Below, one piece after another: positions 1 through 7,252 of a stretch of DNA of 19,504 nt (positions within the stretch are counted from its first letter, which is position 1; each line of letters opens with the position of its first letter). Below the pieces are notes generated by a model. That model worked only from the letters and a program-made list of their open reading frames with translations. It searched no databases and was not told where the DNA came from. Made by a program: the position numbers and the translations under genes. The stretch lies in assembly GCA_050247255.1 (NCBI GenBank), contig JBFWUM010000064.1, positions 1 to 19,504 on the forward strand, written 5' to 3'. Source of the stretch: JBFWUM01 sp050247255 (GTDB lineage Bacteria > Acidobacteriota > Vicinamibacteria > Vicinamibacterales > UBA2999).

Positions 1-123
1 GACAACACGACGATCACGGCGGAACTGCACACGCCGGTGGCGCTGGAGAAGGGCGCGCGCTTCGCGATTCGTGAAGGAGGTCGTACGGTCGGGGCCGGCA
101 CGATCTCGGAAATTCTCGAGTAA
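1..123 (+). CDS. tuf: Elongation factor Tu, C-terminal fragment
   Basis: Frame 1 is open from the first base to a TAA at 121-123 and gives 40 residues ending in FAIREGGRTVGAGTISEILE. This is the conserved C-terminal beta-barrel end of EF-Tu, the GTPase that brings aminoacyl-tRNA to the ribosome. The rest of the gene lies upstream of the window. Its position just before rpsJ matches the common str-S10 junction. The AAGGA that serves as the rpsJ ribosome binding site (122-126) begins inside the tuf stop codon, so the two genes are probably co-transcribed. Confidence 0.96.
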   Translation, partial: DNTTITAELHTPVALEKGARFAIREGGRTVGAGTISEILE

Positions 124-133
124 GGACTGACCA

Positions 134-466
<333 letters not shown>

Positions 467-469
<3 letters not shown>

Positions 470-530
470 TTGGTAGTTGGCTAGTTGGTCGTTGGTAGCG
501 ACTACGAACTACCAACCACCAACTACGAAC
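467..530 (+). repeat. Heptad-word inverted array A (TAGTTGG)
   Basis: The word TAGTTGG occurs at 467-473, 474-480 and 482-488, followed by TCGTTGG at 489-495. The complementary word CCAACTA and its relatives follow. TAGTTGG (482-488) pairs with CCAACTA (519-525), and GTTGGTAG (491-498) pairs perfectly with CTACCAAC (509-516). The two stems are separated by a 2x2 mismatch and close a 10-nt loop. The array starts in the rpsJ stop codon and ends about 10 nt before rplC, so it fills the whole leader of rplC. Confidence 0.9.
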
Positions 531-540
531 TGGTGATGTG

Positions 541-1224
541 ATGGTTACTGGACTCATCGGAAAAAAGGTCGGCATGACGCAGCTGTTCGCGGCCGACGGC
601 ACGGTCTCGCCGGCAACGGTGCTGCAGGCCGGGCCGTGTGTCGTGGCGCAGGTGAAGACCGCCGACCGTGACGGCTACGCCGCCGTGCAGCTCGGGCTGG
701 TCGAGGCCAAGGCGGCGAAGGCGAATAAGCCGACCGCCGGCCACTTCAAGAAGGCCGGCGTGCCGCCGGCGCGCGTGCGCCGCGAGGTCGCGGTGCAGGC
801 GGGGGCCGAGGCGCCGAAGGCGGGCGACCAGGTCAACGTGTCGATCTTCGCCGACGGCGAGCGGGTCGACGTCATCGGCACCAGCCGCGGCAAGGGGTTC
901 CAGGGCGTCGTCAAGCGGCACCACTTCGCCGGCGGCCGCGCCTCGCACGGCTCGATGTTCCACCGCGCGCCCGGCTCGATCGGCGCCTCCTCCTACCCGT
1001 CGCGCGTGGTGAAGGGGATGCGGATGGGCGGCCACATGGGCGCCGACCGCGTGACGGTGCGCAACCTCAAGGTGCTGAAGGTCGACGCCGACAACAACCT
1101 GCTGCTCGTCGAGGGGGCGGTGCCGGGCGGGCCGAACAGCGTCGTCGTCATCCGCAAGGCGGTGGCGGCGAAGAAGCTGAAGGTCGCGCAGGTTGAGCCC
1201 GTGAAGAAGAAGGGCAAGAAGTAG
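541..1224 (+). CDS. rplC: Large subunit ribosomal protein L3
   Basis: The product of about 227 residues starts MVTGLIGKKVGMTQLF, the L3 N-terminus, and contains GTSRGKGFQGVVKRHHF and PGSIGASSYPSRV near the peptidyl transferase centre. L3 is an early 50S assembly initiator. The ATG at 541 is preferred to the in-frame GTG at 538 because GGTGA at 532-536 would sit too close to the GTG. No strong Shine-Dalgarno is seen; the word array occupies that place. The E. coli glutamine methylated by PrmB (in GSIGQNQ) is alanine here. The C-terminal tail is lysine-rich. Confidence 0.97.
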   Translation: MVTGLIGKKVGMTQLFAADGTVSPATVLQAGPCVVAQVKTADRDGYAAVQLGLVEAKAAKANKPTAGHFKKAGVPPARVRREVAVQAGAEAPKAGDQVNVSIFADGERVDVIGTSRGKGFQGVVKRHHFAGGRASHGSMFHRAPGSIGASSYPSRVVKGMRMGGHMGADRVTVRNLKVLKVDADNNLLLVEGAVPGGPNSVVVIRKAVAAKKLKVAQVEPVKKKGKK

Positions 1225-1226
1225 TC

Positions 1227-1847
1227 ATGCAGATTGACGTCGTCAACCAGCAGAACGAGAAGGTCGGCTCCGTCGACCTGCGCGACGAGGTGTTCGGCGG
1301 CCGCGTCAAGGTCGACCTGATCCACCAGTCGGTCGTGCGCGCCAACGCCGCGGAGCGCCGCGGCACCCACGCGACGAAGACCCGCGCCGCGGTCAGCGGC
1401 AGCGGCAAGAAGCCGTGGCGGCAGAAGGGGACCGGCCGCGCCCGCGTCGGCGAGATCCGCAACCCGCTGTGGCGCAAGGGCGGCACCGTGTTCGGGCCGC
1501 AGCCGCGCAGCTACGACTACCAGCTGCCGCGCAAGGTGGAGAAGGGGGCGCTGCGCGCCGCCCTGACCCAGAAGATCAAGGACGGGGCGGTGATCGTCGT
1601 CGAGGCGCTGAGCGTCGGCGAGATCAAGACCAAGGCGGCGGCCGAGATGCTGCGGAAGCTCGGAATCGACGGGAAGGCGCTGCTCGTGGACGTCAAGCCC
1701 GAGAACAAGCTGGCGCTGTCGGTGCGCAACATCGAGGGCATCCGCGTGCTGCCGAGCAACCGCATCAGCGCCCGCGACGTCATGGACACGCGCCGGGTGG
1801 TCCTGACTCGGGCCGCTATTGAAAAACTGCAGGAGGCCCTCGGCTGA
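1227..1847 (+). CDS. rplD: Large subunit ribosomal protein L4
   Basis: The 206-residue product has the L4 layout: an N-terminal globular part, and the long basic tunnel-lining loop KKPWRQKGTGRARVGEIRNPLWRKGG at roughly residues 67-92, followed by VFGPQPRSYDYQLPRKV. L4 binds 23S rRNA domain I and lines the exit-tunnel constriction. In E. coli it represses its own S10 operon, but no E. coli-like S10 leader is visible here. It starts 2 nt after the rplC stop, so translational coupling is likely. Confidence 0.98.
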   Translation: MQIDVVNQQNEKVGSVDLRDEVFGGRVKVDLIHQSVVRANAAERRGTHATKTRAAVSGSGKKPWRQKGTGRARVGEIRNPLWRKGGTVFGPQPRSYDYQLPRKVEKGALRAALTQKIKDGAVIVVEALSVGEIKTKAAAEMLRKLGIDGKALLVDVKPENKLALSVRNIEGIRVLPSNRISARDVMDTRRVVLTRAAIEKLQEALG

Positions 1848-1848
1848 A

Positions 1849-1878
1849 ATTCAGAATTCTGAATTCAGAATTCTGAAT
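1849..1878 (+). repeat. Perfect 30-bp palindrome B of GAATTC words
   Basis: Positions 1849-1878 equal their own reverse complement. The site holds three GAATTC hexamers at 1854, 1861 and 1868, joined by T/G and A/G so that the period is 7. It begins one base after the rplD stop codon and ends 14 nt before the rplW start. The same word builds the palindrome at 14222-14253. As RNA it could form a hairpin without a fixed loop; as DNA it could form a cruciform. Confidence 0.95.
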
Positions 1879-1892
1879 CGCAGGGATTCGTT

Positions 1893-2183
1893 ATGAAACT
1901 CACGGACGTCATCCGGCGGCCGCTCATCACCGAGAAAACCACCGTCATCCGCGACGACGGACGGACGCTGGTGTTCCAGGTGGCGAACGACGCCAACAAG
2001 ATCGACATCAAGCGCGCGGTCGAGAAGCTGCTCGGCTCGAAGGTGCAGAGCGTGCGCACCTCGCTGGCGCACGGCAAGTTCAAGCGCCAGGGGAAGTTCG
2101 TCGGCCGGCGCTCCGACTGGAAGAAGGCCTACGTGAAGCTGCGCGAGGGCGAGAAGCTTCCGGACTTCCTGCAGGGGGCATAG
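1893..2183 (+). CDS. rplW: Large subunit ribosomal protein L23
   Basis: The 96-residue product starts MKLTDVIRRPLITEKTT and continues with VFQVANDANKIDIKRAVEKL, typical for L23. L23 sits at the tunnel exit and is the docking site for trigger factor and SRP. The C-terminal part (KRQGKFVGRRSDWKKAYVKL) is the conserved rRNA-binding extension. AGGG at 1882-1885, just after palindrome B, is the likely ribosome binding site for ATG 1893. The length is normal for the family. Confidence 0.98.
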   Translation: MKLTDVIRRPLITEKTTVIRDDGRTLVFQVANDANKIDIKRAVEKLLGSKVQSVRTSLAHGKFKRQGKFVGRRSDWKKAYVKLREGEKLPDFLQGA

Positions 2184-2189
2184 AGAACC

Positions 2190-3014
2190 ATGCCAATTCG
2201 CAAGTACAACCCGACCTCGCCCGGCCTGCGCGGCAAGACCTCGCTGACCTTCAGCGAGATCACCGCCGACGAGCCGTACCGCCCGCTGACCGAGAACCTG
2301 CACCGCTCCGGCGGCCGCAACAACCGCGGCGAGTTGACCGCGTGGTGGCGCGGCGGCGGCCACAAGCGGCTCTACCGGGTGATCGATTTCAAGCGCGACA
2401 AGAAGGACATCCCGGCGCGCGTCGAGACCATCGAGTACGACCCGAACCGCTCGGCGCGGATCGCGCTGGTCACCTACGCCGACGGCGAGAAGCGCTACAT
2501 CCTGCAGCCGGTGGGGGTGAAGGTCGGCGACACGGTGGTGGCCGGCGACAACGTCGACATCCTGCCGGGCAACTGCCTGCCGCTCAAGAGCATCCCGCTC
2601 GGCACGCAGATCCACAACGTCGAGCTGCGCCCCGGCAAGGGCGGCCAGATCGCGCGCAGCGCCGGCGCCTCGGTGCAGCTGGTGGCGCGCGAGGGCGAGT
2701 ACGCGTCGGTGAAGATGCCGTCGGGCGAGATCCGCAAGATCAACGTCGAGTGCGTCGCCACCATCGGCCAGATCGGCAACCTCGATCACGAGAACGTGTC
2801 GATCGGCAAGGCCGGGCGCAGCCGCTGGCTGGGTAAGCGGCCGCACGTGCGCGGCGTGGCGATGAACCCGGTCGATCACCCGCTCGGCGGCGGTGAGGGC
2901 AAGACCTCGGGCGGCCGCCACCCGGTGTCGCCGTGGGGCCAGCCGACCAAGGGATACAAGACGCGCCACCGCAAGGACACGGACCGCTTCATCGTCCAGC
3001 GGAGGCAGAAGTAG
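2190..3014 (+). CDS. rplB: Large subunit ribosomal protein L2
   Basis: The 274-residue product has the L2 landmarks: MPIRKYNPTSPGLRGKT, GGGHKRLYRVIDFKRDK, an OB/SH3 core, and the C-terminal MNPVDHPLGGGEG segment with GGRHPVSPWG. L2 is needed for subunit joining and peptidyl transferase activity. The histidine matching E. coli His229 (DH) is kept, but the next histidine of the common DHPHGGG motif is leucine (DHPL). The gene starts 6 nt after rplW, and its length is normal. Confidence 0.98.
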   Translation: MPIRKYNPTSPGLRGKTSLTFSEITADEPYRPLTENLHRSGGRNNRGELTAWWRGGGHKRLYRVIDFKRDKKDIPARVETIEYDPNRSARIALVTYADGEKRYILQPVGVKVGDTVVAGDNVDILPGNCLPLKSIPLGTQIHNVELRPGKGGQIARSAGASVQLVAREGEYASVKMPSGEIRKINVECVATIGQIGNLDHENVSIGKAGRSRWLGKRPHVRGVAMNPVDHPLGGGEGKTSGGRHPVSPWGQPTKGYKTRHRKDTDRFIVQRRQK

Positions 3015-3017
3015 GCC

Positions 3018-3323
3018 ATGAGCAGATCACTGAAGAAGGGGCCGTTCGTCGACACGCCGCTGCTGGAAAAGGTGGAGGCGATGAACCGGGCCAACGAGAA
3101 GAAGGTCATCAAGACCTGGTCGCGCCGCTCGACCGTGGTGCCGGAAATGGTCGGCCACACGATGGCGGTGCACAACGGGAAGAAGTTCATCCCGGTCTAC
3201 GTGACCGAGAACATGGTCGGGCACAAGCTCGGCGAGTTCGCGCCGACGCGGACGTTCAAGGGCCACACGACGAAGACGGAAAAGGCCGCGTCGGCGGCGC
3301 CGGCGGCCGGGGGTAAGGGCTAG
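3018..3323 (+). CDS. rpsS: Small subunit ribosomal protein S19
   Basis: The 101-residue product contains MSRSLKKGPFVD, then TWSRRSTVVPEMVGHTMAVHNGKKFIPVYV and MVGHKLGEFAPTRTFKGH, the complete S19 core. S19 pairs with S13 in the 30S head and contacts the A-site finger. The last 15 or so residues are an Ala/Gly/Lys-rich tail (KAASAAPAAGGKG). It is longer than the compact 92-residue E. coli protein. The gene starts 3 nt after rplB. Confidence 0.98.
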   Translation: MSRSLKKGPFVDTPLLEKVEAMNRANEKKVIKTWSRRSTVVPEMVGHTMAVHNGKKFIPVYVTENMVGHKLGEFAPTRTFKGHTTKTEKAASAAPAAGGKG

Positions 3324-3325
3324 TC

Positions 3326-3721
3326 ATGGCGGTTGAAGCACAGGCAACGGCGCGCGGCGTCCGCACCTCGGCCCAGAAGGCGGGGCTGGTGTGCGAGCTG
3401 ATCCGCGGCAAGGGTGTCAACCAGGCGCTGGCGACGCTGCAGTTCACGCGCAAGACGATCGCCCGTGAGATCGCCAAGGTGCTCCGCTCGGCGGTGGCCA
3501 ACGCGCAGCAGCAGGACGGTTTCAGCGGCGACATCGATCGCCTCTACGTGAAGGCGGCCTATGCCAACCAGGGGCCGTCGATGAAGCGGATTCGCCCGGC
3601 CCCGATGGGGCGCGCGTTCCATGTCGTCAAGCGCACCGCGCACCTCACCGTCGAGGTGTCCGAGCGGCCGCTGAAGATTGCGAAGACGTCCACCAAGACC
3701 GCTGCGGCGGCGAAGGCGTAG
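3326..3721 (+). CDS. rplV: Large subunit ribosomal protein L22
   Basis: The 131-residue product shows the L22 fold: an N-terminal helix region (TSAQKAGLVCELIRGKGVNQAL), and the long tunnel-reaching hairpin YANQGPSMKRIRPAPMGRAF at about residues 77-96. That hairpin is the part changed in macrolide-resistant mutants elsewhere. The C-terminus is extended by an Ala/Lys/Thr tail (STKTAAAAKA). The start lies 2 nt after the rpsS stop, indicating coupling. Confidence 0.97.
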   Translation: MAVEAQATARGVRTSAQKAGLVCELIRGKGVNQALATLQFTRKTIAREIAKVLRSAVANAQQQDGFSGDIDRLYVKAAYANQGPSMKRIRPAPMGRAFHVVKRTAHLTVEVSERPLKIAKTSTKTAAAAKA

Positions 3722-3727
3722 GCAGAG

Positions 3728-4417
3728 ATGGGTCAGAAAGTACATCCGTACGGGTTCCGCCTCGGGTTCAACAAGACCTGGCGCTCGCGCTGGTTCTCGG
3801 GCCGCGACTACGCCAAGCTCCTGCACGAGGACCTGGCGCTGCGGCAGGACCTGAAGAAGCGGTTTTCGCACGCCGGCGTCTCGCGCATCGAGACCGAGCG
3901 GGCGGCGAACAACCTGAAGATCGACATCTACACCTCGCGCCCGGGAATCATCATCGGCCGCAAGGGGACGGAGGTCGACAAGCTGAAGCAGGAGATCCAG
4001 AAGCGCACGAGCCGGCAGGTCTTCATCAACATCCAGGAGATCCAGAAGCCGGAGCTCGAGGCGCAGCTGATTGCCGAATCGGTGGCGGTGCAGCTCGAGA
4101 AGCGTGTCGCCTTCCGCCGCGCCATGCGCAAGGCGGTGGAGTCGGCGCTGCGCTTCGGCGCCCGCGGCATCAAGGTGCGCGTCAGCGGCCGCCTCAACGG
4201 CGCCGAGATCGCGCGCTCGGAGTGGTACCTGCACGGCCAGCTGCCGCTGCAGACGCTGCGCGCCGACATCGACTACGGCTTCGCCGAGGCGAGCACGACC
4301 TACGGCCAGATCGGCGTCAAGGTGTGGCTCTACAAGGGCGAGCGCCTGGTGCCGCGGGTCGGCCGTGACGAGGAATACCGGGATCGCGGCCCGCGCCGGC
4401 CGGAACGCCGGCCCTAG
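3728..4417 (+). CDS. rpsC: Small subunit ribosomal protein S3
   Basis: The 229-residue product begins MGQKVHPYGFRLGFNKTWRS. It has a type II KH domain with the GIIIGRKG loop near residue 80 and a C-terminal domain with RVSGRLNGAEIARSEWYLHG and GVKVWLYKGE. S3 lies at the mRNA entry pore and takes part in helicase activity. The length is normal. The C-terminal RDRGPRRPERRP tail is arginine- and proline-rich. After its stop the gene spacing opens to 44 nt. Confidence 0.98.
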   Translation: MGQKVHPYGFRLGFNKTWRSRWFSGRDYAKLLHEDLALRQDLKKRFSHAGVSRIETERAANNLKIDIYTSRPGIIIGRKGTEVDKLKQEIQKRTSRQVFINIQEIQKPELEAQLIAESVAVQLEKRVAFRRAMRKAVESALRFGARGIKVRVSGRLNGAEIARSEWYLHGQLPLQTLRADIDYGFAEASTTYGQIGVKVWLYKGERLVPRVGRDEEYRDRGPRRPERRP

Positions 4418-4461
4418 GCGCCAGGCACCAAGCACGAGAGCACTGACGAGGATTCACGAAG
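4418..4461 (+). repeat. One-armed word array before rplP
   Basis: The 44-nt gap holds CCAGGCA, CCAAGCA and CGAGAGCA in succession, a degenerate 7-8 nt word with a shared GCA end, followed by unrelated sequence up to the rplP start. No reverse-complement arm is seen. It looks like a decayed or half version of the arrays in the other long gaps of the cluster. The call rests only on the spacing and the shared word, so it is weak. Confidence 0.45.
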
Positions 4462-4887
4462 ATGTTGATGCCAAAGAAGGTCAAGTACCGCAAGCAGCAG
4501 CGCGGTCGCATGGCCGGCAAAGCGTGGCGCGGGTCGGACGTGTCGTTCGGCGACTACGGCCTGAAGGCGATGGAGCCGTGCTGGATGACGGCGCGGCAGA
4601 TCGAGGCGGCGCGCGTGGCGATGACCCGTTTCATCAAGCGCGGCGGCAAGATCTGGGTGCGCGTGTTCCCGGACAAGCCGATCACCAAGAAGCCGCAGGA
4701 AACGCGCATGGGCAAGGGCAAGGGCGCGCCTGAGGAATGGGTGTGCGTGGTCCGGCCGGGGCGGATCCTCTTCGAGATGGAGGGGGTCAGCGAGGCCGAT
4801 GCGCGCCGGGCGATGACGCTGGCGGCGGCGAAGCTGCCGATCCTGACCAAGTTCGCCACCCGGTTCGCGCAGGAGAAGGCGTCATGA
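4462..4887 (+). CDS. rplP: Large subunit ribosomal protein L16
   Basis: The 141-residue product reads MLMPKKVKYRKQQRGRMAG at the start, then ITKKPQETRMGKGKGAPEEW and RPGRILFEMEGV, all conserved in L16. L16 sits at the A site near the peptidyl transferase centre. The RMGKGKG loop contains the arginine that is hydroxylated in E. coli. ATG 4462 is preferred over ATG 4468 because the family usually starts ML.PK. The TGA stop overlaps the rpmC ATG by 4 nt (ATGA). Confidence 0.98.
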   Translation: MLMPKKVKYRKQQRGRMAGKAWRGSDVSFGDYGLKAMEPCWMTARQIEAARVAMTRFIKRGGKIWVRVFPDKPITKKPQETRMGKGKGAPEEWVCVVRPGRILFEMEGVSEADARRAMTLAAAKLPILTKFATRFAQEKAS

Positions 4888-5090
4888 AGGTCGGGGAGTT
4901 CCGGGAGCTGACGGTCGACGAGCTGCGCGGGCGCGAGCAGGAGCTCGACGACCAGCTGTTCCGGCTGCGGATCCAGAAGTCGATGGGGCAGCTCGAGGCG
5001 CCCCGCAAGGTGCGCGAGCTGCGCAAGGACCTGGCGCGGATCAAGACGATCCTGCGCGAGAAGCAGGCGGCGGCCGCCGGCGGGCAGTAG
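4884..5090 (+). CDS. rpmC: Large subunit ribosomal protein L29
   Basis: The 68-residue product (MKVGEFRELTVDELRGREQ, later LFRLRIQKSMGQLEAPRKVRELRK and ARIKTILREK) is the two-helix L29 protein at the tunnel exit beside L23. Its ATG lies inside the end of rplP (ATGA overlap), so it is translated by coupling. The extra AAAAGGQ tail is simple and probably unstructured. The normal size is 60-70 residues. Confidence 0.97.
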   Translation: MKVGEFRELTVDELRGREQELDDQLFRLRIQKSMGQLEAPRKVRELRKDLARIKTILREKQAAAAGGQ

Positions 5091-5100
5091 GCAGGACACG

Positions 5101-5355
5101 ATGAGCGTCAAAGCACAGGTTACGGGGACCGTCGTCAGCGACAAGATGGAGAAGACCGTCGTCGTCGCCGTCGAGCGGCAGGTGCGGCACGGCGTCTACG
5201 GCAAGATCCAGCGCCGGACGTCGAAGTTCGTCGCCCACAACGAGGGCAACGAGGCGAAGGTCGGCGACACGGTGGCGATCGCCGAGTCGCGGCCGCTCAG
5301 CCGGCGCAAGCGCTGGGTGGTGACGCGCGTCGTCGCCAGGGCGCCGCAGGTCTAG
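5101..5355 (+). CDS. rpsQ: Small subunit ribosomal protein S17
   Basis: The 84-residue OB-fold product contains VTGTVVSDKMEKTVVVAVERQVRH, HNEGNEAKVGDTVAIAESRPLSRRKRW and an RVV end, matching S17, a primary 16S rRNA binder of the 30S body. It starts 10 nt after rpmC. In E. coli this gene ends the S10 operon; here only 24 nt separate it from rplN and no terminator is visible. Confidence 0.98.
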   Translation: MSVKAQVTGTVVSDKMEKTVVVAVERQVRHGVYGKIQRRTSKFVAHNEGNEAKVGDTVAIAESRPLSRRKRWVVTRVVARAPQV

Positions 5356-5379
5356 GGCCGGGGACAGAGGAGCACTGCC

Positions 5380-5748
5380 ATGATTCAGATGCGATCGATC
5401 CTCGACGTGGCCGACAACTCGGGGGCCCGCAAGATCTCGGTGATCAACCCGATCGGCGGCTCGACCGGGCGCTACGCGCGGCTCGGCGACATCATCACGG
5501 CGTCGGTGAAGGAAGCGACGCCGGACGGCACGGTGAAGAAGGGGCAGGTCGTCAAGGCGGTCATCGTCCGGACCGTCAAGGAGCAGCGCCGCCGCGACGG
5601 CAGCTACATCCGCTTCGACCGCAACGCCGCCGTGCTGATCAACGACAACAACGAGCCGATCGGGACGCGCGTGTTCGGGCCCGTCGCGCGCGAGCTGCGC
5701 GAGCGCCGGTTCATGAAGATCATCTCGCTCGCGCCAGAGGTTCTGTAA
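5380..5748 (+). CDS. rplN: Large subunit ribosomal protein L14
   Basis: The 122-residue product is a textbook L14: MIQMRSILDVADNSGARKIS, the ATPDGTVKKGQVVKAVIVRT strand region, then IRFDRNAAVLINDNNEPIGT and RVFGPVARELRERRFMKIISLAPEVL. It sits at the subunit interface and is the binding site of the silencing factor RsfS. AGAGGAG at 5365-5371 gives a strong ribosome binding site in the 24-nt gap, unlike most genes in this cluster. This may mark the former start of the spc operon. Confidence 0.99.
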   Translation: MIQMRSILDVADNSGARKISVINPIGGSTGRYARLGDIITASVKEATPDGTVKKGQVVKAVIVRTVKEQRRRDGSYIRFDRNAAVLINDNNEPIGTRVFGPVARELRERRFMKIISLAPEVL

Positions 5749-5752
5749 GGCC

Positions 5753-6085
5753 ATGTCGAGACTGCAAACACCGATTCGCCGCAACGACACGGTCGTCGTC
5801 ACGACCGGCCGGGACAGCGGCAAGCGCGGCCGGGTGCTGAAGGTGCTCCCGGCCAAGAACCGCCTCGTCGTCGAGGGGGTCAACATCATCAAGCGGCACA
5901 CGCGGCCGAACCCGCAGCGCAACATCAAGGGCGGGATCGTCGAGCGCGAGGCGTCGCTGCACGCCAGCAACGTCCAGCTGGTGTGCCCGGAGTGCAGCAA
6001 GACGACGCGCGTCGGCCGGAAGATCCTGGCCGACGGCCGCAAGGTGCGCGTCTGCCGGAAGTGCGAAGGAGTGGTCGACAAATGA
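5753..6085 (+). CDS. rplX: Large subunit ribosomal protein L24, with zinc-ribbon cysteines
   Basis: The 110-residue product has the KOW-type N-terminal half (NDTVVVTTGRDSGKRGRVLKV) and VEGVNIIKRHTRPNP, then GGIVEREASLHASNVQLVCP. L24 is an assembly initiator near the tunnel exit. Four cysteines at residues 78, 81, 101 and 104 (CPEC and CRKC) form a likely zinc site that is absent from E. coli L24. The stop overlaps rplE by 4 nt (ATGA). Confidence 0.98.
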   Translation: MSRLQTPIRRNDTVVVTTGRDSGKRGRVLKVLPAKNRLVVEGVNIIKRHTRPNPQRNIKGGIVEREASLHASNVQLVCPECSKTTRVGRKILADGRKVRVCRKCEGVVDK

Positions 6086-6624
6086 GCCGGCTCAAGGAGC
6101 GGTACAGCAAGGAAGTCGTCCCGGCCCTGAAGAAGGAGTTCGGCTACACCAACGTGATGGCCATCCCGAAGGTTGAGAAGGTGGTCATCAACATGGGGCT
6201 CGGCGAGGCGACGCAGAACGCGAAGATCGTCGACGTCGGCGCCGACGAGGTCAGCCGCGTCGCCGGGCAGAAGGCGGTCGTCCGCCGCGCCACCAAGTCG
6301 ATCGCCCAGTTCAAGCTGCGGCAGGGGATGCCGGTCGGGGCGATGGTGACGCTGCGCGGCGAGCGGATGTACGAGTTCCTCGACCGCCTGATCAGCATCG
6401 CGCTGCCGCGCGTGCGCGACTTCCGCGGCGTGTCGCCGAAGGGGTTCGACGGCCGCGGCAACTACACGCTGGGGCTGCGCGACCAGCTGCTGTTCGCGGA
6501 GATCGACTACATGAAGGTCGACAAGGCGCGCGGCATGAACGTGTCGGTCGTCACCACCGCCAAGACCGACGAAGAGGCACGGAAGCTCCTGCAGCTGCTC
6601 GGGATGCCGTTCCGGACGAACTGA
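6082..6624 (+). CDS. rplE: Large subunit ribosomal protein L5
   Basis: From the ATG at 6082 the product is 180 residues, starting MSRLKERYSKEVVPALKKEF. It includes VEKVVINMGLGEA, ATKSIAQFKLRQGMPVGAMV, RVRDFRGVSPKGFDGRGNY and a TTAKTDEEARKLLQLLGMPF end. L5 anchors 5S rRNA in the central protuberance together with L18. The reading frame continues open upstream within rplX, but family length and the ATGA overlap fix the start here. Confidence 0.98.
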   Translation: MSRLKERYSKEVVPALKKEFGYTNVMAIPKVEKVVINMGLGEATQNAKIVDVGADEVSRVAGQKAVVRRATKSIAQFKLRQGMPVGAMVTLRGERMYEFLDRLISIALPRVRDFRGVSPKGFDGRGNYTLGLRDQLLFAEIDYMKVDKARGMNVSVVTTAKTDEEARKLLQLLGMPFRTN

Positions 6625-6633
6625 GGACTACGA

Positions 6634-6819
6634 ATGGCTACGACCGCAAAGATCGCCAAAGAGGCCAAGGCGCCGAAGTACAAGATCCGGCTGCGCAACC
6701 GCTGCCGCCTGTGCGGCCGCCCGCGCGCCTACATGCGCAAGTTCGCGATGTGCCGCCTCTGCTTCCGCAAGGCCGCCCTCGAGGGCGACATCACGGGCGT
6801 GACGAAGAGCTCCTGGTAG
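6634..6819 (+). CDS. rpsN: Small subunit ribosomal protein S14, zinc type
   Basis: The 61-residue product is the short, zinc-binding (C+) form of S14, with cysteines at 24, 27, 40 and 43 (CRLC and CRLC) and the conserved RAYMRKFAMCRLCFR. E. coli has the long zinc-free form of about 100 residues. S14 is placed late in the 30S head. The first 14 residues are an Ala/Lys-rich extension. It starts 9 nt after rplE. Confidence 0.98.
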   Translation: MATTAKIAKEAKAPKYKIRLRNRCRLCGRPRAYMRKFAMCRLCFRKAALEGDITGVTKSSW

Positions 6820-6829
6820 CGAGGAAAGA

Positions 6830-7243
6830 ATGACCGATCCGATTTCCGACATGATCACGCGGATCCGCAACGCGGTGTCGGCCAAGCACACGCGGGTGGA
6901 CCTGCCGGCCAGCAAGCTGAAGGCGGAGATTGCGCGCATCCTCCAGGACGAGGGCTACATCCAGGGCTTCCGCCTGCTGGAGGAGCCGGCGGCGCGCGAC
7001 GGACGCCAGCCGCGGCAGCTGATCCGGGTGTTCCTGAAGTACGGCCCGCACGGCGAAAAGGTGATCTCGGGGCTCGAGCGCATCAGCCGCCCCGGCCGCC
7101 GCGTCTACCTCGGCGTCGACGAGGTGCCGCAGGTGCTCGGCGGCCTCGGCACCAGCATCCTGACGACCTCGCGCGGGGTGATGACCGGCCGCGCCGCCCG
7201 CAAGGCGGGGGTCGGCGGCGAAGTGCTCTGCAACGTCTGGTAG
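6830..7243 (+). CDS. rpsH: Small subunit ribosomal protein S8
   Basis: The 137-residue product starts MTDPISDMITRIRNAVSAKH. It has the S8 C-terminal rRNA-binding part with ISRPGRRVYLG, GLGTSILTTSRGVMTGRAAR and GGEVLCNVW. S8 binds helix 21 of 16S rRNA and in E. coli represses the spc operon at the rplE start. The 9-10 nt gaps around rplE here leave little room for such a site, so control by S8 is uncertain. AGGAAAG precedes the start. Confidence 0.98.
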   Translation: MTDPISDMITRIRNAVSAKHTRVDLPASKLKAEIARILQDEGYIQGFRLLEEPAARDGRQPRQLIRVFLKYGPHGEKVISGLERISRPGRRVYLGVDEVPQVLGGLGTSILTTSRGVMTGRAARKAGVGGEVLCNVW

Positions 7244-7252
7244 GGAACTGCA

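Noticed and set aside
1849..1878. GAATTC-rich palindromes as cloning linkers or vector contamination
   Set aside because: They sit exactly between a stop codon and the next ribosomal gene, occur twice with a shared heptad register, and match the architecture of other arrays with unrelated words.
1851..4435. Long minus-strand open frames opposite rplW-rplB and rplV-rpsC
   Set aside because: Same reason: they mirror conserved ribosomal genes and show only biased, motif-free composition.
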